Source of the DNA: Mycocentrospora acerina
Taxonomy: Eukaryota > Ascomycota > Dothideomycetes > Pleosporales
Reading direction: 5' to 3'
Assembly: GCA_022701365.1 (NCBI GenBank)
Contig: JAKUHH010000028.1
Coordinates: 62,001-126,000, forward strand
DNA length: 64,000 bases
Each line of letters begins with the position of its first letter. Position 1 is the stretch's first letter. Below the pieces are notes generated by a model. That model was not told the origin of the DNA. It saw nothing but the letters and a program-made list of their open reading frames with translations, and ran no database searches. Positions 45,744 to 55,403 of this stretch are shown here, piece after piece. The position numbers and the translations under genes are program-made.

Positions 45744-47652
45744 ATGCTCCGTTTTCTTATTCCATGGCTGGTTTTCGCTGCCATCGCGTTCGCTGGCGCT
45801 CGCCAGTTCAGGTTGGAATTGACATGGGAGATGGGATCACCCGATGGGTATGAACGGGAAATGATCTTCATCAATGGCCAGTTCCCAGGCCCAACTTTAG
45901 AACTCCATCAAGACGAGTGGGTTGAGATTGAAGTGGCGAATAGTATGCCGTTCAACTCCTCCATTCACTGGCATGGTTAGCTCATCCACTACTTTTACTA
46001 AGAAAAATATACTTACTTGTACTCAGGTATTGAGCAAATCAACACACCTTGGGCTGACGGAGTACCGGGCATCACTCAATGGTCTATCCAGCCTGGTGCT
46101 ACATTCAAGTACAAGTGGCGTGCTGATCACTACGGAAGTTATTTTTACCATGCCCATAGTCGTGGTCAGATCGACGATGGGTGCTTTGGACCTATAGTCA
46201 TAAAACCAAAAGCAGGAATTGCGAAGCCTTTCAACAAGATTGATCAAAATGAGTTTGATTTGCTTGTATGGGCCGAAGCCAACGTGGAACCTCTGATCAT
46301 CTCTGACTGGCGTCATCGTACATCCATACAGACCTCGGATGATCAGGTCGCTTCTGGTCTTGAGACTGCCATCTGTATGGACTCAGTTCTTTTGAATGGA
46401 AAAGGTGCCGTGAACTGCTGGTCTCGTGAAGAGATCAACCATTTCACGAAACCCGATATAGCTCCACTTCTGGCTGCCAGCAATCTTACATTGACTGATA
46501 AAGGGTAGGTTTTATTTTCGTACTTCAACGTAATTTGCTGAATGAAATAGATGCGTACCACCTCAAGTCTTCCAGACTCTTCGCGGCCCCGGTGCAGGCA
46601 TCAATCTTGATGTCCTCCCTCCCCAGATTTACGACGTTTGTACCCCCACCGAGGGCTCAACTGAAGTCGTCAAGGTATCTGCCAACAGGAAATGGGCAGC
46701 CTTTGACCTGATTTCTGCTGCCAGTATTGGAACATTCACCTTTAGCGTTGACGAGCACCCGATGTGGGTGTACGCCGTGGACGGGCACTATATCGAGCCT
46801 CTCAAAGTCGATGCAGTAACCGTCTCCAATGGTGAACGGTACTCTGTTTTTCTGCAGCTGGACAAGCCACATAGCGATTACGGTATCCGAATTGCGGCTC
46901 GTACCACCGCCCAGCTCATCGATACCGTTGCCATTCTGACCTACAACACCGCTGATGGCTGTGATGATAAACAGAATAAAATGGACCCATACACTGTAGA
47001 GTCAACACCCTATTTGAATCGAGATGGTGCTCCAGCATCTGAATATGTCACCATCTTTAATCAATCATATATGCTTTCCTTCCCACCACAATTCCCACAA
47101 CCCCCTCCTCCCGTTGCTCAAACCTTCAAGCTGATCGTCGGCAACGTAGTAAACGCATATACTTTTGCCCTCAACGCCACCCCTTTCAGCCACCATATGC
47201 TCGATGGCACCAACCTACCTCTCCTCTACCAACCACCAAACGCAAACAACTCCGGCGGCAACGTCACAATCACAACAAAAAACAACACCTGGGTCGACCT
47301 GATCTTCCTCATCCCCGCACTCAACGAACCAGCCCACCCGATCCACAAGCACTCCAACAAAGGCTTTGTCCTCGGTGCCGGCGAAGGCAACTTCACCTGA
47401 TCAACCGTTGAAGAAGCCGCTGCAGTCGTTCCCGAGAGCTTCAATCTCAAGACTCCGCCGTACAGAGACGGGTTCGTCACACCCCACACAACTACTCTAC
47501 CGACATGGTTGGCAGTTCGGTATCATGTCATCAATCCCGGCCCGTTTATAATACACTGCCATATTGACTCCCATCTAAGCGGCGGCATGGCGATGATGAT
47601 TTTGGATGGTGTGGACGAGTGGCCGCAAGTCCCTGATAAGTATAAGAACTGA
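45744..47652 (+). pseudogene. Laccase-like multicopper oxidase, interrupted by an in-frame TGA
   Basis: Exons 45744-45975, 46027-46504 and 46551 onward; introns of 51 and 46 bp, GT-AG. Start ATG gives a signal peptide (MLRFLIPWLVFAAIAFAGA). The copper ligands are present: HWH (H75, H77), HAHS (H119, H121), HPIHKH (H499, H502, H504) and HCHIDSH (H572, C573, H574, H578). Between the third and fourth motifs the frame meets TGA at 47398-47400 (codon 520), in GEGNFT-stop-STVEEAAA, where related proteins have a Trp. Beyond it the frame stays open and family-like to a normal TGA at 47650-47652. Translation stopping at 520 would lose the type-1 Cys-His copper site and give an inactive enzyme. It would have been a secreted oxidase of phenols or metal. 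A 47-bp GT-AG intron skipping the stop is conceivable but would delete conserved residues. Cu sites and introns look otherwise intact, so inactivation is recent, or a sequence error. Confidence 0.85.
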
Positions 47653-47895
47653 GAGAGTAGAACTTAGTGTGGTAAGCATTACTTCAATCTTGTAATTTTA
47701 ATTTTTTTGTCTAAACATCTAGAGGGCTATTCAGGGGGTAGTTTTCTGTTTATGTAACATACATCTTTTTTCGTGTACAAAATCACCTACGTTTAGTAGC
47801 CTTGTGCATAGTTCATTTTTTTGCTTTGTCTGACAATCTGTTAAAAGACTTCTTGTTTAACATAGCTTTTCATATCTTCAAGTTTGACATACCAA

Positions 47896-49995
47896 CTATA
47901 CCAAGCTTATCATCTGCTGTCTGCTCAAGTTCTCCTCGGCCAACTTATCCATGATAGAGCCTCTTACTTGATATATTCCAGCTCTGGTGTACTTGCCATT
48001 GGCAGTCTGTTCCACCAAAAGCCCGCGATGCTTGAAAGGTGAGGAACCAGGTAAAGGCTTCAGCTCGACGATTGGCAATGCCCAGACTGTGACTTGGGAT
48101 GCGGAAGAGAATCCACGCAGTGCTTTCTCTTCGTCATCAATGTCCGCTTCTCCCCAGAACAGGGCAGTAATTTTAGAGTCTGTGGAATTGGACACAGAAT
48201 CGTCTTTTAGGTTGAATTGTGGGTTCATTGCCAGTTTCTGTCTTAGCCCGGTACCGGCTCTTGCGATCGGTTCGATGTGGCAGGGTATTAGATAGCCGCT
48301 GAGTGTCAGCTCGGCATGCTTCACTTGACCGTAAGGATTTTTGTCGTCCACGAGGTCTACCCTAGCGTCTTTCAAGTTGGCAAGCCGATTGCAGCATTTT
48401 TCACAGAAGGGACACTCGCTGAAAGCCCTCATATCTACTGGACCGTCTCTACTCGCCCAGCTCCAGCTCGGGGCACGATATGTCTCTGAAGGCTCGCCTT
48501 TGTTCTGCCAGAGCAAATCAAATGGAAAATGCTGACGAAACAGGCCAGCAATATATTGGTCATTGTAAGATTTCCCGATATTTTCGGCAATTCCAGCCAT
48601 AGCAACGAATATATCTTTGTCTGGATACGAGAGATCGCAACGGGAGTAATCTGTCACCAAGTCCTGCCAAAGAGCATGGGTAGGATCGCCGACCTGTTGG
48701 GATAGGCCTTGAGAATCAGGTGCAGCATGTGGATTCTCATTGAGACTGAAAGTCCACTGCTGGATAGCTTTGTAATCTGGACAACTTTCTTGAAAGCCAC
48801 TGGGAAATGATTCATCAGCTATCGACAAGCCGTTGCACTCCCAGAAGATGCGGTCTTCTGCAAAATGCAGAACTCGAGGCGCAAGGAACCGTTCTTGCAC
48901 AACCCAACCACGCGTATACAGCGGTAATAATCTGATGCTCATCGCAGAATGGTGATGAGGAACCCGGATCGTCCAGAGAGCTCCAGTATCATACTCATAG
49001 TAGCTTAGAGGCCACTCCCATAGGACGTGGCATGGTCTCAAGAATGTTTCTGATCGCGAGGTAAATGCGCCGTCAGCCCCCTCTTCAGCCCGAGCAGCGG
49101 CAATATTGATGAGCGAGTTTGCGTACACCATGCGCATGGCTACTGTATGTTCTTGCCAATCTTCTTTACTTCCATTTCCAGACTGCATGATGCACAAACT
49201 GTCAATCCAAAGGTAGCGTATATTCAACATCCGTGTAGCGTCGATAGCATCGCGGAATGTGTTTGTGAGTTCTTCCAACGGTATACCAGATTCATAATCT
49301 TTAACATTGTCTGCTGTCAGACAGCATATCGGCTTGGGGCCCCAACAATGACTTAGTGTAGCATAGCGTTCCTTTGGCTCTTCGATTTTGGTTTTGACGA
49401 GACGAGGTCGCCCATTGGGTGCAGACACATCTAGAAGCCGCTTTGGGTACCACAGCGCATCGGCCCTAAATCCCTCGTGCTCACAACTAGAGTGGGACTC
49501 TAGGCACTGGCTTAGCCATTGCCCGGCAACCTTGAGGACCTCAGGGTCGCCGGTAGACTTGGACACTTTGGCAGCAGAAGACGGAAAGCCATCGTCTCGA
49601 ACGTTCCAGGGCTGACTCGGTAAATCATTCTTGACAGCTTTTAAAAAATCAGTGTAGCCAGTAGGCTGCTCGAGATCGTTGGTGTATACAAGTTCGTAAG
49701 TCCCGCTAGAAAGCCCATGCCCAAACTCGAAAATAAGTACGCCTATCCGAGAGCTCGCTAAGCTTAACCTGAGGTCAAAGGATAGAAATGGTTTGCTCTG
49801 CTCAGAATCTACTGTTGTGTCTGGAGTTGACCCATCTGTATCATCGTCATATTGGAGGATGAGATCAGAGCAGAGGTAGCAGCCTTGCTGTCCAGCGGCT
49901 CGTAAGACTGCCGCGCTAGTGTGGTGAACACCTCTTACGACACTTGTCTTTCTTGGATTTTGCTGAAAAATCGACACGCACAGTGAGCAAAGCAT
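47896..49995 (-). CDS. HET-domain (heterokaryon incompatibility) protein
   Basis: Single exon, 699 residues. The HET domain covers about residues 205-375 with its three hallmark blocks: RYATLSHCWG near 209-218, YLWIDSLCIMQ near 263, and GWVVQERFLAPRVLHF near 360-374. The N-terminal 200 residues hold a Cys pair block (MLCSLC, and GCYLCSDLIL about residue 40), as in many HET proteins that start with a zinc-like CxxC cluster. A second Cys cluster (CPFCEKCC) is near residue 535. No NACHT, WD or ankyrin repeats follow. Fungal HET domains trigger cell death after fusion of unlike strains, but most family members have no tested role. The family is expanded and variable between strains. It is convergent with the broken multicopper oxidase. 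Confidence 0.93.
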   Translation of the reverse strand: MLCSLCVSIFQQNPRKTSVVRGVHHTSAAVLRAAGQQGCYLCSDLILQYDDDTDGSTPDTTVDSEQSKPFLSFDLRLSLASSRIGVLIFEFGHGLSSGTYELVYTNDLEQPTGYTDFLKAVKNDLPSQPWNVRDDGFPSSAAKVSKSTGDPEVLKVAGQWLSQCLESHSSCEHEGFRADALWYPKRLLDVSAPNGRPRLVKTKIEEPKERYATLSHCWGPKPICCLTADNVKDYESGIPLEELTNTFRDAIDATRMLNIRYLWIDSLCIMQSGNGSKEDWQEHTVAMRMVYANSLINIAAARAEEGADGAFTSRSETFLRPCHVLWEWPLSYYEYDTGALWTIRVPHHHSAMSIRLLPLYTRGWVVQERFLAPRVLHFAEDRIFWECNGLSIADESFPSGFQESCPDYKAIQQWTFSLNENPHAAPDSQGLSQQVGDPTHALWQDLVTDYSRCDLSYPDKDIFVAMAGIAENIGKSYNDQYIAGLFRQHFPFDLLWQNKGEPSETYRAPSWSWASRDGPVDMRAFSECPFCEKCCNRLANLKDARVDLVDDKNPYGQVKHAELTLSGYLIPCHIEPIARAGTGLRQKLAMNPQFNLKDDSVSNSTDSKITALFWGEADIDDEEKALRGFSSASQVTVWALPIVELKPLPGSSPFKHRGLLVEQTANGKYTRAGIYQVRGSIMDKLAEENLSRQQMISLV

Positions 49996-50345
49996 CGCAA
50001 GTTAATAGTGTGTAGAAATGGATAGAAGACTTGTTGTTGTTTCGCACGCTGATTCAGGATGACATGACCAGTCAATCTAGGTATGCACGGACTGTGAGAA
50101 CACGTGAACTATAGCTTCTATGGCAGGGTGATGGATTCGGATAAAATATGACAGAATGAGTGGATTTTACTGTTGGATCTTTCAGTTTTCCAATAGGAGC
50201 AAACGAACTTCAAAAACATTAAATAAACTAGAGGGGAGAAAATTTGTAACAACCGTCAGCCTTGCTCAATTACTCTCTTCACATCACCTGTCTACAGTGC
50301 TATGCTCGAAACTGGTCGTCAATCATCAAAGTTACGACATTATCT
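49996..50345. other. Intergenic region between HET gene and phosphatase-like gene
   Basis: About 350 bp: promoter of the HET-domain gene next to the 3' end of the phosphatase-like gene, both on the minus strand. Nothing else recognised. Confidence 0.5.
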
Positions 50346-51781
50346 CTACATACTCGGGCGTCCACTGCTCATACTACCTTTTTCGTTATCAATCTGCGCC
50401 ACAGGCACCGTCTTACTCCTACGCCTCAACACAAAGAACAAAGCAGCTCCAACCACGGCCACAACACTAAGAGCAACAAATGCTCCAATCACACCAGCAA
50501 CTGCATTCGATATACCGCTTCCCTTGCGCTCGGCATTCCGTGCACTAAACGCATCACAGAACAATGCATCGCTGCCACAAACACCACACCACTGCTCCGG
50601 TGTCGTGATGGCAAACTCCTTCATCTTGGTCACGAAATCAGAATACGACAGAGAGTCTGCGGAGCCACCGAATAGCGAGAAAACCTGTGGTGTGTCGCCA
50701 ACACGGGACCCATTGCGGAAGAGAAAGCGAACACGCAAATCTTCTGTATTCGAAGGGAAGACAGTGACGTTCTGGGATGTAAAGAGCTCGAAAGCCATGG
50801 TGGATGCATAGGCGGGCAGCCCGAAAAAGTCCTCCGATACGAAGGTCAATTTGCTGAGTCCAAAGAAGGCGAGGAAGGTGTCGTAGCTGCCTGCTAGAAG
50901 GGAGAACTTGAGTTTACCGCGCGAGGAAACGATGGAGTCGAGTTGGGTGAGAATACCCCCAGCGAAGGTTTTGCCGCCTATCGAGCGCGCGGAATCGTTG
51001 GCGTCGAAGTTCAATGAAAACTCGTCGCTATCTGCCAGTGTGCGGAGTTGAGACAGTCGCTCATCTGAGACGGCGCTGGCGGTGGAAGTGTTGTGAATAG
51101 ACGCTACATTAAGGAGGTCGAATATATCGTATGCATTGCCATATGTGAGATTTGCCTGTGAGTAGTCGTATACACCTTTTAGATTTTCCCAGAAGGATTG
51201 ATAGAACGGTGTTGTTGCTTCGACGCGCTGCTTGAAAACGGTACTTTGCTTATACGACTTGACGGAATTTGTTACCACTGGGCATTCTTCATCGCCTTTC
51301 AGCCATATGGTTTCAGGGGCATCCTCTTCTTCGCCGTGAACAACGACGTATTGATATCCATTCAGAGGCCTAGTCGTATTGGTGGCGTCTGCATTTAACC
51401 CCTCCAACGGTGGGTATAGACCTTGCAGGAACGCAGTGGCGGTGTTGAGAAGGACAGTCTGATCCGGTGCAGAAGCAAACAGTTGTGAGTTGACTGCTTT
51501 CTCTCCTGATATTCCAAGAATCTTCTTTGGTGACGATGAGTTTAGGTAAATGTTCCGGTAGTCCCCTCCAACGTTGTGACTTTGTTGGAAGCCAAGATTG
51601 GTTACATTGTAATTTTTGTAATGTTTTGAAGTTCCTGATCACTATCAGCCTCCAGCTGGGACAGATGCTATGTGTGTTCCGTACGGTCACCATGACGGGT
51701 GAATACCGTGACTCCCAAAACGGTCTCGGCCTCGATCGGAGCAAGCAAAGCGGCAACTGCGGCCAAAGTCTTGAGCGCCAT
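50346..51781 (-). CDS. Membrane-anchored histidine-acid-phosphatase-family protein
   Basis: Two exons, 51781-51685 and 51634-50346, joined across a 50-bp GT-AG intron that falls just after the active-site motif (HGD-R-TSKHYKNYN); 461 residues. A signal peptide (MALKTLAAVAALLAPIEA) is followed almost at once by the catalytic RHGDR (H30). The second catalytic region, normally HD or HAE in this superfamily, reads GSYDTFLAFFG (Y283, D284), so the His is replaced by Tyr and only the Asp remains. Residues about 405-433 form a transmembrane segment followed by a basic RRRSK stop-transfer and short cytosolic tail, so the enzyme domain faces outside the cell or into the secretory lumen. Several N-glycosylation sequons (NTT, NLT, NTS, NVT, NGS) are present. 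Family members cleave phosphomonoesters; activity here is uncertain. The substitution may be a subfamily trait rather than damage. Confidence 0.85.
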
Positions 51782-52199
51782 CTTTCAGAAAAATACCAGT
51801 GCAAATCAAAAGTCAAAACCTGAAGGTCCTAGGATGGTCTTTGTAGTCCGCCAATGATCCCCGACAGTTACCGTACTCGACACCACGGAGATGGCCTGAC
51901 GTTCGGGTCGTCGGGTATAACGCTCCCTATCGCACAAAGCTTCCAGTAACGCACAAGATACTGTCCAGATTAACAGCATGATTGGAAGAATGACATTCAA
52001 GGCCCGCTCTCCAAGCCCTTGGCGGTAGGAATTATGAGAAAAAATGAGGGGTGCCAAGCAAACCTATCTGTGATGCTTGAATACTATGCCAGCGATGCGG
52101 GAGATGCATCGTATCAAGAGCTAATTGAGTGTTCGGCATGCACCGATAATACGTAATGGTGTGGCCATTTTTCAACATCATGCATGAACCAGCGCAGAA
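51782..52199. other. Intergenic region
   Basis: About 420 bp containing the promoter of the phosphatase-like gene and the 3' region of the methyltransferase gene. No gene or repeat recognised. Confidence 0.5.
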
Positions 52200-53300
52200 T
52201 CAGGAAACATTCTCCGGCGCATACTGATAGACGTGCAGATACACGATCTCCTCTCCAACCTCTACATCTCCTGGAAGGGAATATGTGATGGTCTTTGTTT
52301 CCTGGAATCCGGTAGCAGCCATGAGATCGAAGAAGATCTCCTCGCTGGAATGTCGCATCTTCATTGCAATTGCAACAATGACTTTGGAAGAGATGGTGGC
52401 TAGTCGATTGAGAGTACTAACAAGTGCTGGACTACTGTCGGAGTTGTACGTGCAATCCGCAGCAACAACCAGATCCATTGACGATGAAGACAACTGCAAG
52501 TGGCTCGGTAGCTCAGCGTCCCAATCTAGCTCTTCAAATACAACTGTGGACCCTTTGGCCAGACTTGCTTGACTAATGTTGCGCTCAACAATCTCCTGGG
52601 CTTCGGGGAGGTCAGTGAGGATGACTTGGGCTGCTCCGACCAGCTGGGCAAATGCTATGCCTACCATACCGCAGCCAGTTCCAAGCTCCAGAATTCGAAG
52701 TCCGTGTTTTCGTTCAGGGGGGAGCAAGCCTTCCAAGTCGGTGATATGGCAGGACAGTGTAATTCCAGCGTCCCTGTGATTATGAGTATTCCGCGTGTGT
52801 GGAGAAGAGAAAGAGAAGGTTACTTACCATAAATGTCGCGCAATGCTCTCTCCAGTTTCCTCCCAGATGCGTGCTTCTTGGTCAGTGGGTAGGGTGAAGC
52901 GTCTCTCAGCCAACTTCACAGCCTCTTTAGAATGGTCGAATGGAGCACTCCACGCTGATACTGTCCCGCAACAGTCTTCTCCAGAGAGTGAGCTGTACTC
53001 ATCGCATGTGGATTTGGCACCGACTCCTACTCTGACTCGTAACGGTGAAGTTGTTCGAGATCTTGGCAAGGGAAGTGTGATAGCGAGGCTTCGCATGCCA
53101 CTCGTCCACTGTACTGTTCTCCAGACAACAACTTGGTCTGATGGCGTTTCTGAAAGAAGTTCTGCCGATAGCTGGACATTGTATGGCAGGAAAGAGTCCC
53201 CGAGATCAGAGGTAATGGTGATGAGACAGTAGACTTGGCTTCTCGACGTGCCCTTCTCGGCGACGATGCGAGGCGTCTTGAGAAAGCGAATGTATCGCAT
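52200..53300 (-). CDS. Lysine-methyltransferase-like protein (METTL21/Methyltransferase_16 type)
   Basis: Two exons, 53300-52828 and 52773-52200, with a 54-bp GT-AG intron; 348 residues. I chose the ATG giving MRYIRFLKTPRIVAEKGTS; the longer open frame has no earlier ATG. The N-terminal half (about 1-155) resembles the extra domain of fungal members, ending in RIWEETGESIARHLWDAGI, the motif that leads into the SAM fold. The SAM-binding loop is ILELGTGCGMVGIAFAQ (about 184-200), followed by the acidic ribose site VILTDLPEA and by LVVAADCTYNSD, in place of the DxxY motif of this group. Relatives methylate lysines in translation factors or other proteins (for example yeast Efm and Rkm5 enzymes). 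The substrate cannot be read from sequence. It shares a 407-bp divergent promoter with the gene at 53708. Confidence 0.85.
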
Positions 53301-53707
53301 TGGAGTGATTTTTGAGCAGTCTTGAAAATGTTCTTGATGGTGTTTGCACGCCAATCAGATGCAGAGGGGTGACGGAACAAAGATGGAGCGACGCTAAAAG
53401 TCGTTCTCGGGCTGCGGCAGCATGCATGTGGGGAAAAGGAATGCTCTGTCCGTGCCAGCCCTGGTGACAGCGTCGATGGAACCGAGCCGCATCTCTGCAG
53501 CCATCACGTCCTCGGTCTTGTTCTCACGCGTTCAGCAGGCAACTGCACAGCGCATGCACACGCCCACGTCCTAGAGTCAATGCGCCGTCGCATCGCATCG
53601 CGCATTTCACACCACCCGCCGACGTCACCAGCCACCTCGCTATCAGCAGCCACCATCGCCAACACCAGCGCCAACGCCAACACCAGCACGACCATCCCAC
53701 CGCGACC
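53301..53707. promoter_or_regulatory. Shared divergent promoter region (methyltransferase / disordered protein)
   Basis: The two ATGs are 407 bp apart on opposite strands, so both promoters must lie here. The right part (53590-53700) is rich in CCA/GCCA repeats typical of a leader. No specific site assigned. Confidence 0.55.
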
Positions 53708-55165
53708 ATGTACCGCCGCGGCGACCCACGCTGGAACCGCACGATCCAGCACATTGCCGAAAACCTCGAGCAGGCCAACGAATCGGCACAGGAAAACATC
53801 TACGGCTTCACCCAATCCTACATCAACCCATGTTTCTCGTCAATCACGCAATGCCTCAACACGTGCACCGCGCCATGCTTTCCCTCTCACAACGACCGCC
53901 GACGCCATCGTGGACGGTCGCGGGGGCGCGCCGAGTCCAGCTTTGACTTCTACGACGACTGGGAGGAAGACGAGAGCGACGGGCTGCTAGGCTGGGGGAA
54001 CGACAACTTCGACAGGCTGCTGGGCGGGGGAAACAGCAGCTACGGCGCGACGACGCAGCCAGGCCGGCAGTCTACCATGAACTATGCACAGCGCAATCGC
54101 GACCCCCGGTACAACACCTCACGGCGAAAGAGTGCCGCGCACGATGGAGGAGCCGACCCGACCATCATCCCCAGTTCGTCGTACTTTGGCTTTCTTGGAC
54201 GCTTGCCCTTTAAGATTGGGGGCAAGGGGCTGCGATACAAGCCCTCAGCTGCTGATCTGGTCGACCACCCCGGCGCGATACGGCGGAGCGTCGAGGAGCA
54301 GCCGCTGATTGAGGACAGCGACGAGGATGCGCAAGACGGAAGCGAGTACAAGGGCCATCGTCGCCAGCGGAGCGGCACTCACACCTCAGGCCACACGACT
54401 GACTCTCTAAGCTCGCGGGGCGACATCTTCCCCAGCGAAGACGAGCTCGACGACGCCGTCCCGCTCGACGACGAATTCGCCATGGCCCTCGAGCGCCGTA
54501 CAACCGGACAATGGAACGACGAGACCAGCAGTCACAAAGACAAAGCCCGGTCGTCAAGCAAACACAAAAGCAAAAACAACAGCAAACGGCCCACCGCCTC
54601 ACGCGTGTCCTCCCGCACAGCCTCGTCACGCAACACGCAAGAATCCAGCCGGCGAAGCACCACCGACGACTCCCTTGCCCCCCAACGTTCCACTTCCCAT
54701 TCCATCCAAGCACCCACGACCATCGACTTTAACGCAGAAACACACACCGACACGGACACCCTCGCCGACCTCCAGGAAGAAGAAGACCGCCTCCGCATCC
54801 AGGAAGAAGCAGCCATCCAGCAAAAACGCCACGATGCGCACAAGCTCGCCGTACAACGCGGGCTGCAGACTCGTTCCCCCTCGCCATCGCTTAGACCGCC
54901 ACCACCACCACCGTCCACTCAGCCCCCAAATCAAATGTCAACAGTACAAGCCAGTGTGTCGCCCCTCTTGCGCTCACCAGCAAGTGGGGCGACGCCGTCT
55001 GAAGGTCTACCATTCGCTGGTTCTAGCGGCTTGCAGGACGTCTCTGCGGGGTCGGGGTCGGTGTCGCTTCCTAATGGAAGTGGGGAAGAGGGGCGCGATG
55101 GCGGTGGCGATGACGATGACGACTTTGTGCCGGCTAGGCTACCGAGTTTTGGGAGTGCGGAGTGA
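53708..55165 (+). CDS. Conserved-looking, largely disordered protein of unknown function
   Basis: Single exon, 485 residues, start MYRRGDPRWNRTIQHIAENL. The first 60 residues look ordered and contain a Cys-rich segment (NPCFSSITQCLNTCTAPCFP, about 41-60) that could be a palmitoylation or membrane-contact site. Residues about 155-200 form a second ordered patch (SSSYFGFLGRLPFKIGGKGL). The rest is low-complexity: acidic, Ser/Lys-rich, a Gln/Glu/Arg-rich helix near 365-385 (LADLQEEEDRLRIQEEAAIQ), poly-Pro near 400 and an acidic run DDDDDF close to the end. No signal peptide or transmembrane segment. Role unknown. Confidence 0.7.
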   Translation: MYRRGDPRWNRTIQHIAENLEQANESAQENIYGFTQSYINPCFSSITQCLNTCTAPCFPSHNDRRRHRGRSRGRAESSFDFYDDWEEDESDGLLGWGNDNFDRLLGGGNSSYGATTQPGRQSTMNYAQRNRDPRYNTSRRKSAAHDGGADPTIIPSSSYFGFLGRLPFKIGGKGLRYKPSAADLVDHPGAIRRSVEEQPLIEDSDEDAQDGSEYKGHRRQRSGTHTSGHTTDSLSSRGDIFPSEDELDDAVPLDDEFAMALERRTTGQWNDETSSHKDKARSSSKHKSKNNSKRPTASRVSSRTASSRNTQESSRRSTTDDSLAPQRSTSHSIQAPTTIDFNAETHTDTDTLADLQEEEDRLRIQEEAAIQQKRHDAHKLAVQRGLQTRSPSPSLRPPPPPPSTQPPNQMSTVQASVSPLLRSPASGATPSEGLPFAGSSGLQDVSAGSGSVSLPNGSGEEGRDGGGDDDDDFVPARLPSFGSAE

Positions 55166-55403
55166 TTGATGCGCGGGATACCTTGCGTAACGGGGTAATG
55201 TGTGGATGTTGGTAAATGGATGTTGAAGAATTTTGGGTTGGACGTGTCGAGAGTGAGTGTGAAATGACTTTATGACTTTATGAATTTTTTTATGAGTACG
55301 GAAGAATTAGCTGCAAGTAACTGCGCTGTAGAAGTTTTCGCCCGGGAAGCGATTACGTATTAATAGAAGATGTCCTATTTCCACCACTGTTACTATCAAC
55401 TCT
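55166..55403. terminator. Convergent 3' region
   Basis: About 240 bp between two convergent stop codons (53708-55165 and the WD40 gene), so both 3' ends form here. T- and A-rich stretches (gaattttttta near 55280) fit 3'-processing signals but no defined site is assigned. Confidence 0.35.

Noticed and set aside
47361..47440. A 47-bp intron that would remove the stop in the multicopper oxidase
   Set aside because: Has GT-AG ends and keeps frame, but would delete the conserved GxGEGNF(W)S block and its donor is poor. Kept only as an alternative to test.
54210..54713. 167-codon minus-strand frame inside the disordered-protein gene
   Set aside because: Arg/Cys/Trp-rich antisense shadow.
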